Made by a program: the position numbers and the translations under genes. A DNA stretch of 35,024 nt from Calditrichota bacterium (lineage in GTDB: Bacteria > Calditrichota > Calditrichia > Calditrichales > J004): NCBI GenBank assembly GCA_024277115.1, contig JAJRVW010000161.1:1-35024 (forward strand), read 5' to 3'. Below are positions 18,101 through 26,204 of the stretch, piece after piece. How positions within the stretch are numbered: the first letter of the stretch is position 1; each line of letters begins with the position of its first letter. The notes below the pieces were generated by a model. It did no database searches and had not been told where the DNA came from. It saw nothing but the letters and a program-made list of their open reading frames with translations.

Positions 18101-18645
18101 ATGAGTCAAGCAATAAAATCGAATTTCATTACGGACCGGTATCAATGGGTACATTTACCGGGGCAGATATTGGCGCCAGTGTTGGTTTTAAAGATCACAT
18201 TGGTGGTGATTATCATTTTTTTGATTTGATTGCCGGTGGATCCGTGCCTGCCAGCAATGTTATTACAAACCTAAGCCCGTTAACGGACTGGCCCGGACCG
18301 GATAGTATGTTTGTCATCGAAACCAAGATTATTTCAGGTATTGTGGACGTGCCCGTGGAACTACCACAATCATTGTCCTTAAACCAGAATTACCCAAACC
18401 CGTTTAACCCGGAAACAATTATCAGCTACAATCTTGACAAAGAGGGCGAAGTAACCTTGAAGGTCGTCGATCTTTTGGGACGTGAAATAAAAACTTTGGT
18501 CAATACCCGCCAGCGGGCAGGTTTCAGAAAAGTTGTTTGGGACGGGCGAAACCGGCAGGGTAGTTTTGTTGGTTCCGGAATCTATTTTTCCATTTTGCAG
18601 GTTGGTGACCGGCGATTGTCCCGCAAGATGATGCTGGTGCGTTAA
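15136..18645 (+). CDS. Large secreted BNR/sortilin-repeat protein with C-terminal sorting domain
   Basis: An 1169-residue protein. The ATG at 15136 is chosen over an earlier frame start because GAGGAG lies five bases upstream and a hydrophobic export segment (MYKKLSAISLVLFLATFLYL) follows. Residues about 80-720 hold many Asp-box/BNR units, for example SEDGGKTW, SIDGGKSW, SVDGGSNW, TEDFGDTW, TTNGGNTW, TIDAGLNW and SRDAGTTW, which build one or two beta-propellers of the sortilin VPS10 type. Residues about 730-835 look like a CARDB-type domain and 865-1040 like a jelly-roll module (FTFKYDGFDYDKVQISSNGW). The last 95 residues are the FlgD-like sorting domain with LNQNYPNPFNPETIISYNL and GSGIYFSILQ, as in proteins exported by FCB-group bacteria. 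No catalytic residues are recognised. A terminator follows. Confidence 0.88.
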   Translation: MYKKLSAISLVLFLATFLYLNNTNEPPKISGAYKALQFWTASRAYPNNDISNNAQYKAFKLNRQRLNKSGQSINDSLASWESMGPNNVPGRMISLAVNPQNEMTLYAGSASGGLWRTYNSTTGQGWQRVTTGFPVLGVMAIAIDPIDTNNVFIGTGEVYGYHKSIGGTVIRTTRGSYGIGIIKSEDGGKTWAKSLDWSEAQRRGIQCIEINPQNPNSVYAGTTEGVYKSIDGGKSWKLAFENLMVEDIVIHSGDTTKIIISCGNLGSDGTGLFRSVDGGSNWDKLQNVPSFSGKTLIDAYAANPDIIFASISDSLTSIGLFKTEDFGDTWSTVHTEDVQRYQGFFAHWVAVHPEDQNQVVHAGVQIYKSTNGGSTITTINGPHVDHHNYAHDPQNPNRLYIANDGGVYRSTDFGASYTNIGFGLITSQFYSGFSSSFQDSSLALGGLQDNNTVITYGNKDWVRVIGGDGSWTAMNAIDDNILYGSWQNNNIQKSTNRGQTFSPATNGINSGGAAFIAPYVISESNPDILYSGRQTIFKTTSAANNWSATDNGSSFDGNSFLSMAVSPQDPNFVLAATAPTVARAHIYKTTNGGNTWEDITSTLPDRYPTDIAIDPRDKETVFITFNGYGTGHVFKTIDAGLNWDDITGSLPDLPTLSVIVDPENSDHIYVGNDLGVYLSRDAGTTWEIFSNGLPEAVLAMDLNISRTNRKLRVATHGNGAWQRPLAHKPDIILVYSFDPVPTTILEGTSVIFSGSVRNYGKKAFNDTIIMTVEVWDSNEDIDYTGQAEICCIEAGTSKSFELDEPYTPQETGNYTIQYGTPDGTTLQDLVVTTAPSISKSTFQKMYAEYSELINSTLLPQGDDVQAKVSLPFTFKYDGFDYDKVQISSNGWVELGTGTDGTVRGLSTSEQIGDIGANQNGSLAATSRPTKVLGPWWEDLNTDSGDLAGRISYKTLNSAPNRVFAIQYKNMRAYYSTETTTRVNFQVRLYESSNKIEFHYGPVSMGTFTGADIGASVGFKDHIGGDYHFFDLIAGGSVPASNVITNLSPLTDWPGPDSMFVIETKIISGIVDVPVELPQSLSLNQNYPNPFNPETIISYNLDKEGEVTLKVVDLLGREIKTLVNTRQRAGFRKVVWDGRNRQGSFVGSGIYFSILQVGDRRLSRKMMLVR

Positions 18646-18684
18646 GCCAAAAAAATTTAAAAGGGGATAATCCACCACAAATAT

Positions 18685-18723
18685 AAAAAGCCTGCGGGAT
18701 TTAAAACCCGGCAGGCTTTTTCG
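18685..18723. terminator. Bidirectional intrinsic terminator
   Basis: A strong hairpin pairs AAAAGCCTGCGGG (18686-18698) with CCC-G-GCAGGCTTTT (18707-18720), with a single bulged G and an 8-base A/T loop. It has an A-run on the left and a T-run on the right, so it can end the plus-strand gene at 18645 and the minus-strand gene whose stop is at 18725. Confidence 0.85.
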
Positions 18724-18724
18724 T

Positions 18725-21700
18725 TTACGAGACAATAAAAGCATTGGCAACCATGCGCGGTTCCGGTGGCAGGGAATAAACATCTTTTTCGTATGCCGAG
18801 TTATAAGGTGAAATATTAACTGTCTTGCCATCCACTACCAGGGTGCTGCTTCCACCCGGATCAAAACCCATGGCCTGTACCATTCCCTGTTTTTTTAAGA
18901 TTGCGGCCATATCAAAATGTGTCGCCCCAACGGATTCACGAATCCGCCCATTAATAGTCAAAACAAAAAGTGTGCCTTTTGCATTTATACCGATGGCTAT
19001 TTTAGGCCCGCGCATATCGGTAAAATCCAATCGCGCGGCCTGTGTGTTTATAGAGTTCTGCGTCTTCCAGCCTTCAACTTCCATACCCAGGCATTCCTTG
19101 CCATCCATCAATAATTGCGGCCCGGCCTCGATGGCCGAGACAATATTCTCCAATCCGTTTATGTGGATTTGCAGCTCATCACCGACATGCCAATCTGTAG
19201 GGAAGTCTTGTAGAGGAAATGAAAGTACCAAACCAACGGGAAGGACCGGAACATTTTCCCCGGAAGCTGTTTTTATTATATCTTTAATGGTGTTGCCCGC
19301 CAGGCGGACTATAACGCGGCCATTTCCTGGAAGCTCTGATGATTTAAAAAGTAAATCATAAAAACAGGGTTTTATCCCTGGTGATCCAAGGTTATAATCG
19401 TCTTTTGTAAAATTGAACTCCCGTTTTTTATTGGATATTTTTAACCCGCTCCGGCAATTTACACGCTGCACATTTAGCCCTCCTTTACTATCCACAAGAA
19501 ACGCAGCCTTGTTAAACAGGGGCGGGCATTTCACTTTTTCATCTGAAATAATCAGGCCAAGTGGCGAACCGATAAATGTTTCCGGGATACCCAACTTGCC
19601 AACCAGTTCCGGGTTTAAAATATAGCCGCCATTCCAGGCAACACGAGCCTTCCTATCATTGTGGTCGTTAAACTCTTCAACAAATTGCAAAACGGTTTTA
19701 GGTTTCTCATTTGTTTCAACCACCGAAAACTGCCAGTTTCCATTTGTAGAAATATCGACCTGTGCCAGCGTACCCGACCAGGGAAAACCGTCTTGATGTA
19801 CCCCGTTAATTGCAGAGGCAGAAACAGCATCCTTTTCTAATTCGGAATTTTCCAAAGCTTTCAAAACCGCTAAAACCGGACTGCCTTTTTTTGCCGCGTC
19901 TTCCCGCAATAAGTTCAATACTTTTTCACGGCCAAGCTCGGAGCAGAGTTTTTGGAAACGAAAACCTTTTAAGGCCCGGCTAAAATCCTTACCCGTTTGT
20001 ACTGGTGTTGGATAAGCCAGCGCGAAACGTAAACCGGCCGGCACCCACTGTACATAGCCGGTACCAAGCGCAATACCTAGAATTTTTGCCGCAAGCTGTG
20101 TTGAAGTCCTCCCAATATGAAAACGGTCCACATCGGCAATATCGGTCATCATTGTGGCATTATCACCAATGGCGATCATAATCCCTTTTTGTGCCTTAAC
20201 TTCATTTAATACATCTGCCGCTTTTTTACCAATCTCATAAAAATGCAGCCCAACCGATTTTTGCTCACTGGTCACAATCTTACAAACACCTTGCCGGAAA
20301 AGAGTAATCAGCTCACTGTTTCCGCTATAATATACATAGGAGCGTAATACATCGGCGGTAACCGAATTGCCCAATGATTGCCCATGTTGGATAATATAGA
20401 TCGGTGCAAGTTTTGCCCGCGTTATGGTTCGCTCGTCGATCAATTCGTTGGTTTCCAGTTTTAACCGCCAGCGCACCGGGGCCAGAACAAAAAGCTCCAG
20501 CTCCAGCTCAACAAATTTACTTTTACCTGGGAAAAGGGCAATCGGCTTGTTTTGCTTTAAACGGTCTTCAAGCTCATCCACATGGTTGATGCTTAACTTC
20601 ACGTTATCATATAGTTCTGCAAGATTTTCGTACCAGTATTTTTTTAGTTCAAACATTCCACCGATCCGAATTACGGGCGGTGCGTCATTTAATCGGTGGA
20701 ATAAACTATTTATTACGCCAGTCAGCTCTTGTGGCGTAAGTTTTCTATAAGGATAATCGCGTTTATTACGATGCCTGTAAGCCATGGAATGATCAAAACG
20801 AAGCTCCATCTCACCGTTATGATACAGAAAGAGGGAATCGACTGCGTTATAAAACTTATGGATTTTTTCCATAGGCAAAGGCGAAGGGTCCGGTGTGTTT
20901 TCTACCAGTTCCTTGGCAAATTGCATCGCCATACCGCGGATGCGCTTTTCTTCCACACGAAAATAGCTGGGATCAATTAAAGATTTGAGCATGAGCATAA
21001 AAAGCGTCTGGCCATAACCCGCTAAATATTGCCGATTTTCTGAATGGATCAAATCTTTTGAGAAAGCCTTGTTTTGGCTAAGGTGCGCGTAATAAGTTTG
21101 CAGCGCCCATTGTGCCAAGTCCAACTCATCCCTACCGGAGTTAATTTGTAAAAATAGCTTTTGCAGCACCTGGTCCAGCTCCATTGTCAGGCTTTCAAAA
21201 CTAAACCGGTTTTTTACAATTTCTTTGTTTCTCAGGTTTATGGATTCAAAAGCCTTGGGTGCAAATATCTGTCTTTTTAATAGTTCGATCACGTCGCTGC
21301 TCAGGTCGGGATCGCGGAACGAAATGACAGAGAGGCGTTGGTCTTTTGGCAAATCCTCGCCTATTACGTGGGCAAAAACATGTTCGGGATAATAGCGTCT
21401 GCAAAAGATGGGCATGCCACTGGCCGCCGCTTCAATAATCGGCAAACCGCGCCCTTCTGTTTCGCTGGGTAAGAGGATCATAGATGAAATCTTATATAGC
21501 TCGGGCAAGGTTACCGGGCGCGGGAATTTGTCTTTAAACTCCTTTTTATCAAAAGCGCTAAACATAAAACCAAGATAAACTTTGTTACGAAATTTTTCAT
21601 CGATGCTTTCCAGCATCGCATTAAATTTTGAAACAAGGAAAGTGAAATAGTCCTCCTGCCCGGTTGCGACAGGCCCGGTAATAAGAAGGCCAACTTTTAA

Positions 21701-22879
21701 ATCTTCATTGCTTTCAAAATAATCGGTTACTTCATGGTCGGTCAGCAATTTTTTAATTAAAGTAAAACCCACTTCGATTGCTTTGCGTTTTAGAATGCGC
21801 GTAGGCTGTAAAAGGATAATATTATCTTTGCTATAACTAAGATGAGATTTGCTCTCACGTCCAAAAAGCATTGGGCGCAAAGTAGAACGGTGCATATTTT
21901 TATCCGCAACATAGGACTCAGCAGAATGAACCTCAATCTCGCCATTGTCATTTTTAAATATATCGCTAATCTGATCAAGAATTTCTTTTTTACGGCTCTC
22001 TTTCATGACATTTTTAAATTTATCTACATCGACACAGGTGTTAATACTAAGCACATTGGCGGGATTATGGCCATGAATTTCAATAAGATCGTCACATTGT
22101 AATTGATTGATATTTAACGAAATCCAGTTACGTGATTCCCAGGGATAAATCGTTTCAATTAACGAAAATACTTCACCAAGATGGTAATTTTTAAAAAAGT
22201 GGTCGCGTGGGCCAGGTGCTAAACCATGTTCCTTTATATCAACCTCACTATTGCCCCCTTCCCAATAAAAATCATGATTATTATTTATAACCGGGATGCC
22301 CATCAATTCAGAAATTAACACAAAAGCCAGCGCCTCCGAAACATTGCCGGGGTTGGAGTTAATATTCACCAGGTAAAGAAGGCCGACTTTATTGTCCTCG
22401 ATATAGGTAGCCAGTTTTTCTACGATTATCAAAACCTGCGACCAAAACCGGGCAATCAGCTCATTATAAATTTCACTGCCCCGCTCCAGTTTTTCATAAA
22501 AAAAATCATGATATAAGTCCCAGTCGTCAAAGGCCAAAAGTTCATCCAATTGAAATTTCTTTGATCCGGGCACAAGAAACTGCTGTCCTGTCTCATAAAA
22601 TTTACCAGCAATATAATGTACATCAAAATCACCCAGAATCCGTTGAAAGGCACGTACATATTTATCGCATTCCATCGAGGCGCCATCAACAGAATAAAAG
22701 AAAGAGACAAAGGCAATACCACCGCTTGAAATATCTTCTTTAAAAGCGGCGTAAGATTTATATTTTTGAGATGCGGAAATTGCCTGGTCGTCTTTAATGC
22801 TGTCAATAAACAAACCCAGGTCAAACCAGGTATTAATTTTTTTAGATTTAAGTTGGGCAATCATTTCTGTTGCGGTCAT
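18725..22879 (-). CDS. Fusion of a GT4-type glycosyltransferase and a NAGPA phosphodiester glycosidase domain
   Basis: A 1384-residue protein from the ATG at 22879 (GAGG six bases upstream; the TTG four codons earlier overlaps that motif). No signal peptide is seen, so it is probably cytosolic. Residues about 45-600 are a GT4/GT-B glycosyltransferase: INNNHDFYWEGG near 198, a nucleotide-binding half with ILLQPTRILKRKAIEVG, and the ETEGRGLPIIEAAASGMP motif near 470. Residues about 600-1000 match nothing recognised, with a notable GIMIAIGDNATMMTDIADVD stretch. The last 360 residues match the NAGPA domain (PF09992), which in animals removes GlcNAc from GlcNAc-1-phosphodiesters: KIAIGINAKGTLFVLTINGR, FDPGGSSTLVVDG and RMVANAFIV. 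The neighbour upstream is another GT4 with the same HDFxWE motif. The target glycan is unknown. Confidence 0.85.
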   Translation of the reverse strand: MTATEMIAQLKSKKINTWFDLGLFIDSIKDDQAISASQKYKSYAAFKEDISSGGIAFVSFFYSVDGASMECDKYVRAFQRILGDFDVHYIAGKFYETGQQFLVPGSKKFQLDELLAFDDWDLYHDFFYEKLERGSEIYNELIARFWSQVLIIVEKLATYIEDNKVGLLYLVNINSNPGNVSEALAFVLISELMGIPVINNNHDFYWEGGNSEVDIKEHGLAPGPRDHFFKNYHLGEVFSLIETIYPWESRNWISLNINQLQCDDLIEIHGHNPANVLSINTCVDVDKFKNVMKESRKKEILDQISDIFKNDNGEIEVHSAESYVADKNMHRSTLRPMLFGRESKSHLSYSKDNIILLQPTRILKRKAIEVGFTLIKKLLTDHEVTDYFESNEDLKVGLLITGPVATGQEDYFTFLVSKFNAMLESIDEKFRNKVYLGFMFSAFDKKEFKDKFPRPVTLPELYKISSMILLPSETEGRGLPIIEAAASGMPIFCRRYYPEHVFAHVIGEDLPKDQRLSVISFRDPDLSSDVIELLKRQIFAPKAFESINLRNKEIVKNRFSFESLTMELDQVLQKLFLQINSGRDELDLAQWALQTYYAHLSQNKAFSKDLIHSENRQYLAGYGQTLFMLMLKSLIDPSYFRVEEKRIRGMAMQFAKELVENTPDPSPLPMEKIHKFYNAVDSLFLYHNGEMELRFDHSMAYRHRNKRDYPYRKLTPQELTGVINSLFHRLNDAPPVIRIGGMFELKKYWYENLAELYDNVKLSINHVDELEDRLKQNKPIALFPGKSKFVELELELFVLAPVRWRLKLETNELIDERTITRAKLAPIYIIQHGQSLGNSVTADVLRSYVYYSGNSELITLFRQGVCKIVTSEQKSVGLHFYEIGKKAADVLNEVKAQKGIMIAIGDNATMMTDIADVDRFHIGRTSTQLAAKILGIALGTGYVQWVPAGLRFALAYPTPVQTGKDFSRALKGFRFQKLCSELGREKVLNLLREDAAKKGSPVLAVLKALENSELEKDAVSASAINGVHQDGFPWSGTLAQVDISTNGNWQFSVVETNEKPKTVLQFVEEFNDHNDRKARVAWNGGYILNPELVGKLGIPETFIGSPLGLIISDEKVKCPPLFNKAAFLVDSKGGLNVQRVNCRSGLKISNKKREFNFTKDDYNLGSPGIKPCFYDLLFKSSELPGNGRVIVRLAGNTIKDIIKTASGENVPVLPVGLVLSFPLQDFPTDWHVGDELQIHINGLENIVSAIEAGPQLLMDGKECLGMEVEGWKTQNSINTQAARLDFTDMRGPKIAIGINAKGTLFVLTINGRIRESVGATHFDMAAILKKQGMVQAMGFDPGGSSTLVVDGKTVNISPYNSAYEKDVYSLPPEPRMVANAFIVS

Positions 22880-23214
22880 ATTACGCCTCAATTTGTGGAA
22901 AATCTGAAAGGAATTATTAGATAAATATACACATTTAAAATGCGGAAGTCGTCAAAATAATATTCAATTTTCGACTAAAATATAAAGGGGGTTAGCTATG
23001 GAAGGAAAAAGATTTTAAAGCAAGGAGACCCTGGCTTTTTATTTGTCCATTCTTTCACAGGACGTACAATAACCGGAGGATATCTCAGGCAAAGAATTAG
23101 AAGGCCCTTCGCTCCGCTGCATTTCGCTCAGGATGACAAATCAATTGGGTTTTTAATCATCATTAACGTGGTGATAAGGACTTGCGCACCAAAATCAATT
23201 TCCATCAAATTGTG
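22880..23214. other. Non-coding interval between the two glycosyltransferase genes
   Basis: About 335 bases without a convincing gene. It holds the repeat-like segment at 23105-23139 and probably the start signals of the fusion gene. No tRNA or strong hairpin terminator for the upstream GT4 gene was seen. Confidence 0.4.
23105..23139. repeat. Possible dispersed intergenic repeat fragment
   Basis: The segment reads CCCTTCGCTCCGCTG then CATTTCGCTCAGGATGACAA. Its CTTCGCT...TCGCTCAGGATGACA pattern is like short intergenic repeats common in many bacterial genomes. Only one copy is in the window, so repetition cannot be shown here. Confidence 0.35.
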
Positions 23215-24492
23215 TCACTTCTTGCTCAGTAATATTTCCAGCTTTTCTTTCAATACATCATAAGAAAAAAGCAGGCGTCCAAGATGGTGGTTAAACTCGC
23301 CAATCTCTTTTTGCAGTTTGGGATCATGTAAAATTTTATTCATTTCGTTTACTTTGGCATCGGTCAGCTGGCTGTCTTCCAACATAACGGCCTTAAACCC
23401 TTTAGAGCCAATATCCGGCCAATAGACTGGTTTATAATCATTTACAAAAATTGGTTTCTTGGCCAGGCATGCTTCCACAAAAGCATTGCCGAACCCTTCG
23501 TAAGTGCTAAAATAGGTACAGGCAGTTGCATGGGCATAAGCATCGGAGAGAGAATATATTTTCCCATCACCCGGTTTTGTGCCACGATGGTTTAAAATCC
23601 GGCGATATGCAAAAACGACCTTATCATTTAATTTTTTTTCATCGATTAAATCAACCAATTCCTTAAAATAACCTTTGCGCTCGTCATCGGCCGCACTGCC
23701 GGTAATTACCAGCTTAACCCGTTTATCATCCAACATTTCCACCAAACGGATCGCCGTCTCAATCCCTTTACGGCGCACAATACGAGTTATCTGAAATAGC
23801 GGGATATCCCCATCCTGCAATCCAATATCTGTCAACAGGTTTTTATTGTATTTATCTTTCTTCCCAAAGTTTTCATTAAAATCCATCACATTGGGCACAC
23901 TCACAGAATCGATGTTATAGTTGTTTTTTAAAAAGTTTTTTCCATAAGTGTTGATCACCGCATGGGAAGCGTGTTCGTTTTGAAGGGGAAATGTTTCTTT
24001 AATAATTTGCTCGACGGCCGGGAAAGGTGTTTTATATCGGTCGCCCCTCTCCCAGGAAAAATCATGATCATGGCAAATGGTTCGGATACCTGTGGCTTCA
24101 ACCAATTTTTTTATGGCCATTCCCAAAGAGAGGTGTGCAGGCAATGCCGAAGCGTTTTCTGAAATTATAATATCCAGCTTATTTTGCATGACCCATTTAA
24201 ACATGCGGATGGCCAAACCATCAGATTCGCTGTGCAAGTGCATCAACAACTCATCAGGGTCATCGGGCGGAAAGAAAAAGGCGCGGTTTTGTTCCCACTC
24301 GCAGTTGGGTGAAAAGAAGGACATATTGGAAATAATAGTCTCATGGTCTTTATCGATAATTGTTTTGGTAAAGCGGCCCGATAAAATAAAAACCTCGTGT
24401 CCCAGCTCATGTAATATTTTAATCCACTTCTCTGTTTCAAGCGCCACACCATCAACATCACCAATCCTGCCAATAATAATTCCTATATGCAT
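23215..24492 (-). CDS. GT4 family glycosyltransferase
   Basis: A 425-residue GT-B glycosyltransferase of family GT4. The N-terminal half begins MHIGIIIGRIGDVDGVALE and includes ENASALPAHLSLGMAI and CHDHDFSWERGDRY near residue 143. The C-terminal half has the donor site: FQITRIVRRKGIETAIRLVE, then STYEGFGNAFVEACLAKKP near 335, with the EGFG...E acid pair. The DGVxLExxKW start and HDFxWER block belong to a widespread GT4 subfamily that includes osmolyte- and glycoside-forming enzymes. The donor and acceptor cannot be told from sequence. GAGG lies eight bases before the ATG. It is upstream of, and same-strand as, the GT4-NAGPA fusion, whose N-terminal domain looks related. Confidence 0.87.
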   Translation of the reverse strand: MHIGIIIGRIGDVDGVALETEKWIKILHELGHEVFILSGRFTKTIIDKDHETIISNMSFFSPNCEWEQNRAFFFPPDDPDELLMHLHSESDGLAIRMFKWVMQNKLDIIISENASALPAHLSLGMAIKKLVEATGIRTICHDHDFSWERGDRYKTPFPAVEQIIKETFPLQNEHASHAVINTYGKNFLKNNYNIDSVSVPNVMDFNENFGKKDKYNKNLLTDIGLQDGDIPLFQITRIVRRKGIETAIRLVEMLDDKRVKLVITGSAADDERKGYFKELVDLIDEKKLNDKVVFAYRRILNHRGTKPGDGKIYSLSDAYAHATACTYFSTYEGFGNAFVEACLAKKPIFVNDYKPVYWPDIGSKGFKAVMLEDSQLTDAKVNEMNKILHDPKLQKEIGEFNHHLGRLLFSYDVLKEKLEILLSKK

Positions 24493-24596
24493 TTTTCAAT
24501 CCTCTAAGTAAAATCAACAATTCATTTTCTATCGGAATAAATTGCCCATTCTCAAAAATCTTTTGCTGCCCGGCCAATTCTGTACAAATTGTAAAA

Positions 24597-25100
24597 CTAT
24601 CCCGGAACTGAAAATTCCAATTTAGCCAAGTTATAAATTTGTTTTAAATGATGATTTATATGGCCAAAATAATCTTTTACCAAATAAGCCATTGTTGCCG
24701 GTTGTGACTTTGGAAGTGGCTGCCAGGCAATTAAATGAAGCGAATGGTTTGTAAATTCCTTTGCCCAGGACTCCGGCTTTATCTCTTCGAGGGATTCAAT
24801 TAGGTTTATATTTAAAGTGACCCAGGTATCTAAAATATCTTGCCAATCCCTGTTTATATAGTTTTGGAGCTCAACCCATTTTTCATGGTCATAACCATCA
24901 AAAATAAGGTTATCCTGGATTTGCATTAAAATAAAGCGTCGGTGGTTGTTAATTGCCGAGTCTATCAAATGGCCCAGAATTTCATTTATGGCCCATTTAT
25001 TTGGCGCGGTTTTTTTGTGGGTTAAATTATTATTTAAAACCGATAATTCACTTTCGATTTTTAAAATATTATTATACCCGCTATTCAGCACTTCTTTCAT
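24597..25100 (-). CDS. DinB/YfiT-like putative metal-dependent protein
   Basis: A 167-residue all-helical protein of the DinB superfamily. The likely metal ligands are His44 in ILGHLIDSA, His147 and His151 in DYFGHINHHLKQI, in the usual H...HxxxH arrangement. TAPNKWAINEILGHL is the typical start of the family (KWSxxEIxGHL). Members include thiol-dependent S-transferases and DNA-damage-induced proteins of unknown activity. AAGG lies about nine bases before the ATG. The neighbours give no further clue to the substrate. Confidence 0.85.
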   Translation of the reverse strand: MKEVLNSGYNNILKIESELSVLNNNLTHKKTAPNKWAINEILGHLIDSAINNHRRFILMQIQDNLIFDGYDHEKWVELQNYINRDWQDILDTWVTLNINLIESLEEIKPESWAKEFTNHSLHLIAWQPLPKSQPATMAYLVKDYFGHINHHLKQIYNLAKLEFSVPG

Positions 25101-25226
25101 CTATTAAGCCTTTTATGTTTTTATTTTTTAAAACTATGTAAATTAAAAAGCTTAATACTTTAATTCAATTTTTAACACGGTATATAATCGGAAAAACGGA
25201 TATGGGGAAGAAAACAGCAACAGAAG

Positions 25227-26144
25227 CTATCGTGTAACATTTACATAAACCGTATCAGAAACTACCGAGCCAAAAACGCCAATGCCGTCGCCTTCAAAAC
25301 TAAAACTTGCTTCATGAAAATTACCGTCAAACTCTTGCACCCGGTTATAGGTTTGCAAAAATTTACGATAGTTTTCATCTGCGGCATAAACGATAACCTC
25401 GTATTTAGAGTAAAAATATATATCCAGCCAAAATAGCCTGATGGTACTTTCACCAACATATTCCGGCGTATTTTGTATCCAGCGCGCCCTGTACGAAATC
25501 TCATTGAAATGCTCTTTATAAAATTCCTGGTCCAGTTTTCCAACAAGGTGGTTTCTGATGAAACTAAGCGAATCATTTTGGATCGCACGCATGGTATTTA
25601 CATAAAATGTTACGCCCGGCGCACGCTGTATGGAAAGCTCAAAAAGTTCGAACGCCCCATTTTGTCCAGCCTGGGCAAACCGAAGGGAGTCAAAATTTAC
25701 ACTGTTTATTTTAAAACCAGCAGGCGGTACCGTGGTGGTTGATTTTGTCCACAGATTTTTACCATCAATTTCCGTTTCTACTTTTAACGTATACGATTTT
25801 TTATTTTCAATCTCAAGATCGTTCCCTGTGTACTCAAAATAATAGCCATTAATATCCAAACGGTCATCCGGAACATGCAGGTTTAAAATATAAACCCGAC
25901 CCGATTGCTCGTCTCTTAACTCTACTTTTGTTTTTAAGGGGTCGACTACCGCACCGATAATATTCACATTTTCATCCAGTTTAAAATTGCGCATAATACG
26001 GATTTTTTCCACTTTTTTACCCGGAACAAGAAACCCCTCCACCACAATTTTGGGTTCATAGCTCACATTCTCAACTTTTACAATTCCCTCTCCACAGGAA
26101 AGAATCAATGAAAACATAAAGAGGCTGATTAGAAAATTTTTCAA
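25227..26144 (-). CDS. DUF4249 lipoprotein, TonB-receptor partner
   Basis: A 305-residue lipoprotein with signal MKNFLISLFMFSLILSC (lipid-modified Cys17). The start codon is TTG at 26142-26144, supported by GGAG six bases upstream and by the position of the signal peptide; no ATG fits. The beta-rich mature part includes EPKIVVEGFLVPGKKVEKIRI, KSYTLKVETE and the C-terminal FSFEGDGIGVFGSVVSDTVYV, which matches the DUF4249 family. DUF4249 genes usually stand next to a TonB-dependent receptor, as here: the receptor gene ends 60 bases upstream on the same strand. It probably sits on the outer membrane and assists uptake. The ligand is unknown. Confidence 0.85.
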   Translation of the reverse strand: MKNFLISLFMFSLILSCGEGIVKVENVSYEPKIVVEGFLVPGKKVEKIRIMRNFKLDENVNIIGAVVDPLKTKVELRDEQSGRVYILNLHVPDDRLDINGYYFEYTGNDLEIENKKSYTLKVETEIDGKNLWTKSTTTVPPAGFKINSVNFDSLRFAQAGQNGAFELFELSIQRAPGVTFYVNTMRAIQNDSLSFIRNHLVGKLDQEFYKEHFNEISYRARWIQNTPEYVGESTIRLFWLDIYFYSKYEVIVYAADENYRKFLQTYNRVQEFDGNFHEASFSFEGDGIGVFGSVVSDTVYVNVTR

Positions 26145-26204
26145 TTTTTACTCCAAAAAATTAATTTTTTATAAGGGCTGTCAGGTAACCCTATAAAAAT
26201 ATTA

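Noticed and set aside
22998-23018. Very short ORF MEGKRF between the glycosyltransferases
   Set aside because: Too short and without a ribosome site or other support.
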